NCBI GenBank assembly: GCA_025738555.1
Contig: JAOVFP010000006.1
Location: 4,092,001-4,156,000 of the forward strand
DNA length: 64,000 nucleotides
DNA from: Cyathus striatus
Taxonomy: Eukaryota > Basidiomycota > Agaricomycetes > Agaricales > Nidulariaceae
Reading direction: 5' to 3'
Of this stretch, positions 61,174-64,000 are shown piece after piece. The stretch's first letter is position 1. Each line of letters begins with the position of its first letter. The notes beneath the pieces were generated by a model. It searched no databases, was not told the DNA's origin, and saw nothing but the letters and a program-made list of their open reading frames with translations. Position numbers and translations under genes: made by a program.

Positions 61174-63806
61174 CTAAGAAAGAATGTCCGTTTCTAGAAT
61201 GCGGTCTTGAATGTCTGGAGACTCAACCGTTGGCTTGAAGATACGACTTTGGGCTTTATAAAGCTCAGAGTATACACCATCTAGTCTCATTAGGTTACTA
61301 TGAGATCCGATTTCCGCAATGCTTCCTTCCTTCATGCAGCTATTTGAAGGAGTGAGCAAAATCCACAATTGCATATGTGACAGGATGAAGTACATACATT
61401 ATTTTGTTTGCACGTTCTACTAAACCGCAAAAATGATGTGCCACAATTACCATAGTCCTTTTCCCCTTGTATGCGATCAAGTTTTCGAAAAGGTCTCGTT
61501 CGCCAACAGCATCAAGCTCAGAGCTTGGCTCGTCAACTCCTACAAAGTTTATATTTTCCGAGAATAAACGCATAAACAACCTTGCCCTATATTATATGGC
61601 CGTGAGGAGTCAGATCGAAGCATTAGATGTGAGATTACGTACGACAAAAGTCTTTGGCGTTCTCCTCCGGATAATTCAGTTTCTTGCCTAAGGCTTTGCA
61701 GTACTTCACGAAGCGGATCTTCCTTGTCGCTGCCAACATCCATGGCACAAATCTCAGATAATTTGCCGAGAACTGTATCAGAGCCTTTTTGGGATAAAAA
61801 CTTGTAAGCGCCTCCTCGTTTAGCGGCTTCCTCTACAAGCCGGGTGTTATCATACTGTTCTGGTAGTCCAAGTCCAATATTTTCTGCTAGGGATACAGGG
61901 TATAGGGGGCTATTCTGACTTAAAAGTGCGGTACAATCGTCAAGGTCTTGCTTGCGATACTCATGACAATATTGGCCATCGATCATGAAAACTCCGGCGT
62001 AATTTGTTAGTAAGCGAGAGATCACCTTCATCAGGGTTGATTTCCCACTTCCATTTGAGCCCACAACCACTACTAATTCCCCGGGCTTAATCGAAAGTGA
62101 GACGTCCTTGAGAGCTAGGAATTCCGTACCCGGGTAAGTCAAGGACACGTTCCTATTATCGTAGTATTAGTAAATTTATTTTAGTTGCAGTAATGAGCAC
62201 TCATACTTCAAGGTAATGTCCATTCCAGTACCATCTTTTGGGAAATAACGCACATTCCCGTCCAGGGGTTTGAGCGAGTCCAAGGTAGAATACATTGACT
62301 TCATTGAATCTATGCTCCTGAAAAAGCTATCAATCTGATTGAAAATACTAAGCAAAAGCATGTCGAAAGTTTGAGATGATTGCCTTAGAATGGCAATAGA
62401 TGCAAGAGAGAACTTAGTAGGGTGCATAACTGCATTGTAAGCACAATATAACTGTCCAGAAACCTTGTTTAAATTTGATATAATGGAGATTTCAGGGAGA
62501 TAGCTCACCATAGGTAGATCATCTGTAATCTCTTGTCCAATTCTAATGAATGGAGTTCTACGACTATATTGGCTAGCAAAGTCGTCATCCGCAGTTGTGC
62601 CCATAGAGGAAATAGTTTTCTGATATTCTAAAAAAAGGAGCATTTTAAGTCAGGGGTACATAATCCGCGAAAGGTGCTGGCTGACCTTTCAAAATAAAAT
62701 GCCGGAGGCCTTGAATATGTGGTAAGAATTCGGCTTCCGAAAGATCTTCCATTGCCATTTTTCTCATATATGCATCATTGCTTGGATACGCCACAAATGC
62801 TACGACATCGTGAGAAATATTTGAAGCTGAATAAATAAAGAGCGCCTACGTTTTCCCCAAAGTGCCCGTCCGGTAATTGCTATGAAGATGGGTCGCGCCA
62901 CACATACAATTGCAAATATTGGTTCCCCCATAGAATTTGACGTATAAACTAAAACAACAAGCTGACTGATCGATTGTACAATGCTGCTGAGGTACCAAAT
63001 GATTTCCTCTACAGAGCTCCATATCGAAGCACCCGTGAAGTTGGAAATTTGGTTGGAAGGATCTGAAGAGAAAACTGATTAGTCTCTCATATTTTATGTA
63101 AACCGCCTTGAATACACTCCTTGAGAAACGTGTATATCCATATTAACTTTAGCTAGAAGATGACATTGTTAGTTTTAGAAACCAATTTGGGTTATGTGAT
63201 GTGGCGTACCATGAATTAATCGAGTCCCAAAGCAGTTAACGATGTGCATCCTGAGTTTCTCATGAAGACGAGCCCTGGAAAGATGTTGGGATTGGCTATA
63301 TAATTTTGTAGGTCTAAAGGCTTACCTCCACCAATCTAAGGAAGCCACAATACCAATGCAAACGAAGCGCATCACCACCGACGAGATCATTGCGACTTTG
63401 TCAGGTTCTCCATGTATGATACTGGCTTCCATCTAAAAATGCCAAGCCAATCGTGTAAGTGAAAGGGAGAGTATAAAGCAATAATTACATTTATGAGTAG
63501 TTGATTGGATAGATGCATAAGTAGCGCAGTTTGGAGACTAGCCCAGAATTTCGCAAGGATGTAAAAAGTGAATAGGAAGGGAGCAATCTGAGTCATGTCG
63601 CACCATATCCTCCATAATGTCGGAAGTGCAGAATATATCTTGGCCACTGGAGTCCAGAAGTCAAACGTTTCCTCGCGAATGCATATTGTCCAAACTCCGA
63701 GGTGAAGCGTTCGTAGCCGTTTATCGCTATTCTTGTTGTCTTTTTTTGTGAGGCGGGGGTAGTATTTCATGTAGAGGGATTTTAAGTTGGGGATGGAGAA
63801 ATTCAT
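61174..63806 (-). CDS. half-size ABC transporter (TMD-NBD), multi-exon
   Basis: Membrane exporter fuelled by ATP; substrate unknown. Start at 63806 (MNFSIPNLKSLYMKYYPRL). Transmembrane exons lie from 63.8 to 62.2 kb (for example IAPFLFTFYILAKFWASLQT and MISSVVMRFVCIGIVASLDW), then one ATPase domain. Walker A is GSNGSGKST (about 62050), the Q-loop SQNSPLYP, the signature LSGGERQ (about 61670), Walker B FVGVDEPSSELD (about 61540), and the H-loop VAHHF. The C-terminus IAEIGSHSNLMRLDGVYSEL leads to a stop at 61174. Roughly 10 short introns; frames join across those I checked, for example RQRLLS-ARLFMRL at 61.6 kb. One TMD plus one NBD implies a dimer. Its nearness to OYE and MBOAT genes hints at export of a product, but this is inference only. 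Confidence 0.85.
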
Positions 63807-64000
63807 GGTGGTACGCGTTATCGTTCCTTGGGGGTAGGGTAAGCTTTATAAAGAATTTGGGTGTTAGCTACAAGGCGTACAGCATGTCGTTTTAGGCTGA
63901 TACGTCGGTCTGTTGCTCCAGATGGTAGAAACATATGTTACCGGGCGGGGGGGCGTAAGGTTCCTATGAGTTATATTTCCTTTTGTGAAGCGGCTGCCGC
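63807..64000. other. ABC transporter upstream edge
   Basis: Upstream region of the ABC gene, with a TATAAAG-like sequence on minus near 63845-63851. No further gene within the window. Confidence 0.4.

Overview
This is nuclear DNA from a filamentous basidiomycete, most likely an Agaricomycete. The evidence is genes cut by many introns of about 50-60 nt, agaric-type membrane families (DUF6533 and DUF6534), a macrofage-activating-glycoprotein-like GPI protein, MBOAT_2 (wax-synthase-like) acyltransferases, and a chromodomain-type Ty3/gypsy retrotransposon. Nothing prokaryotic, phage-like or CRISPR-like was seen. Gene models were built by hand from splice sites, protein motifs and exon-length agreement between paralogues. 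No database search was run.

Layout, left to right. 1-9.4 kb: two copies of an intron-rich DUF6534 membrane-protein gene, one on each strand. The minus copy is split by a 2.2-kb transposon-like insertion, and a MITE lies between the copies. 10.8-16.7 kb: three tandem Old Yellow Enzyme (OYE) genes on minus, with a dead OYE relic to their right. 18.1 kb: an intron-containing tRNA-Met. 18.4-23.1 kb: three tandem MBOAT_2 genes on minus. 23.4-25.2 kb: two abutting small MITEs and a 1.1-kb near-perfect palindrome with a 9-bp satellite core. 28-30 kb: a DUF6533 membrane protein. 31-33 kb: a solo LTR inside a degenerate minisatellite, then another OYE relic. 33.2-41.5 kb: two more DUF6534 copies enclosing an ornithine-carbamoyltransferase fragment, a mariner-type transposase relic and one unit of a direct repeat. 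43.5-45 kb: a secreted GPI-anchored glycoprotein. 46-60 kb: a fourth OYE and a fourth MBOAT_2 gene on plus, now separated by a MITE, a 9.25-kb retrotransposon with apparently identical LTRs, and a hAT-like element. 61.2-63.8 kb: a half-size ABC transporter.

The metabolic core is therefore repeated OYE plus MBOAT_2 genes (4 + 4, plus OYE relics) with a nearby ABC exporter. OYEs reduce activated C=C bonds and MBOAT_2 proteins O-acylate alcohols, so a specialised-metabolite or lipid modification locus is a reasonable inference. No terpene synthase, PKS or P450 is visible here. The family is undergoing birth and death. OYE1, OYE2, MBOAT1 and MBOAT3 keep full reading frames. OYE3, OYE4, MBOAT2 and MBOAT4 carry small indels or a nonsense codon that can be located by comparing exon lengths. 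OYE1 and OYE3 also lack the usual catalytic Tyr.
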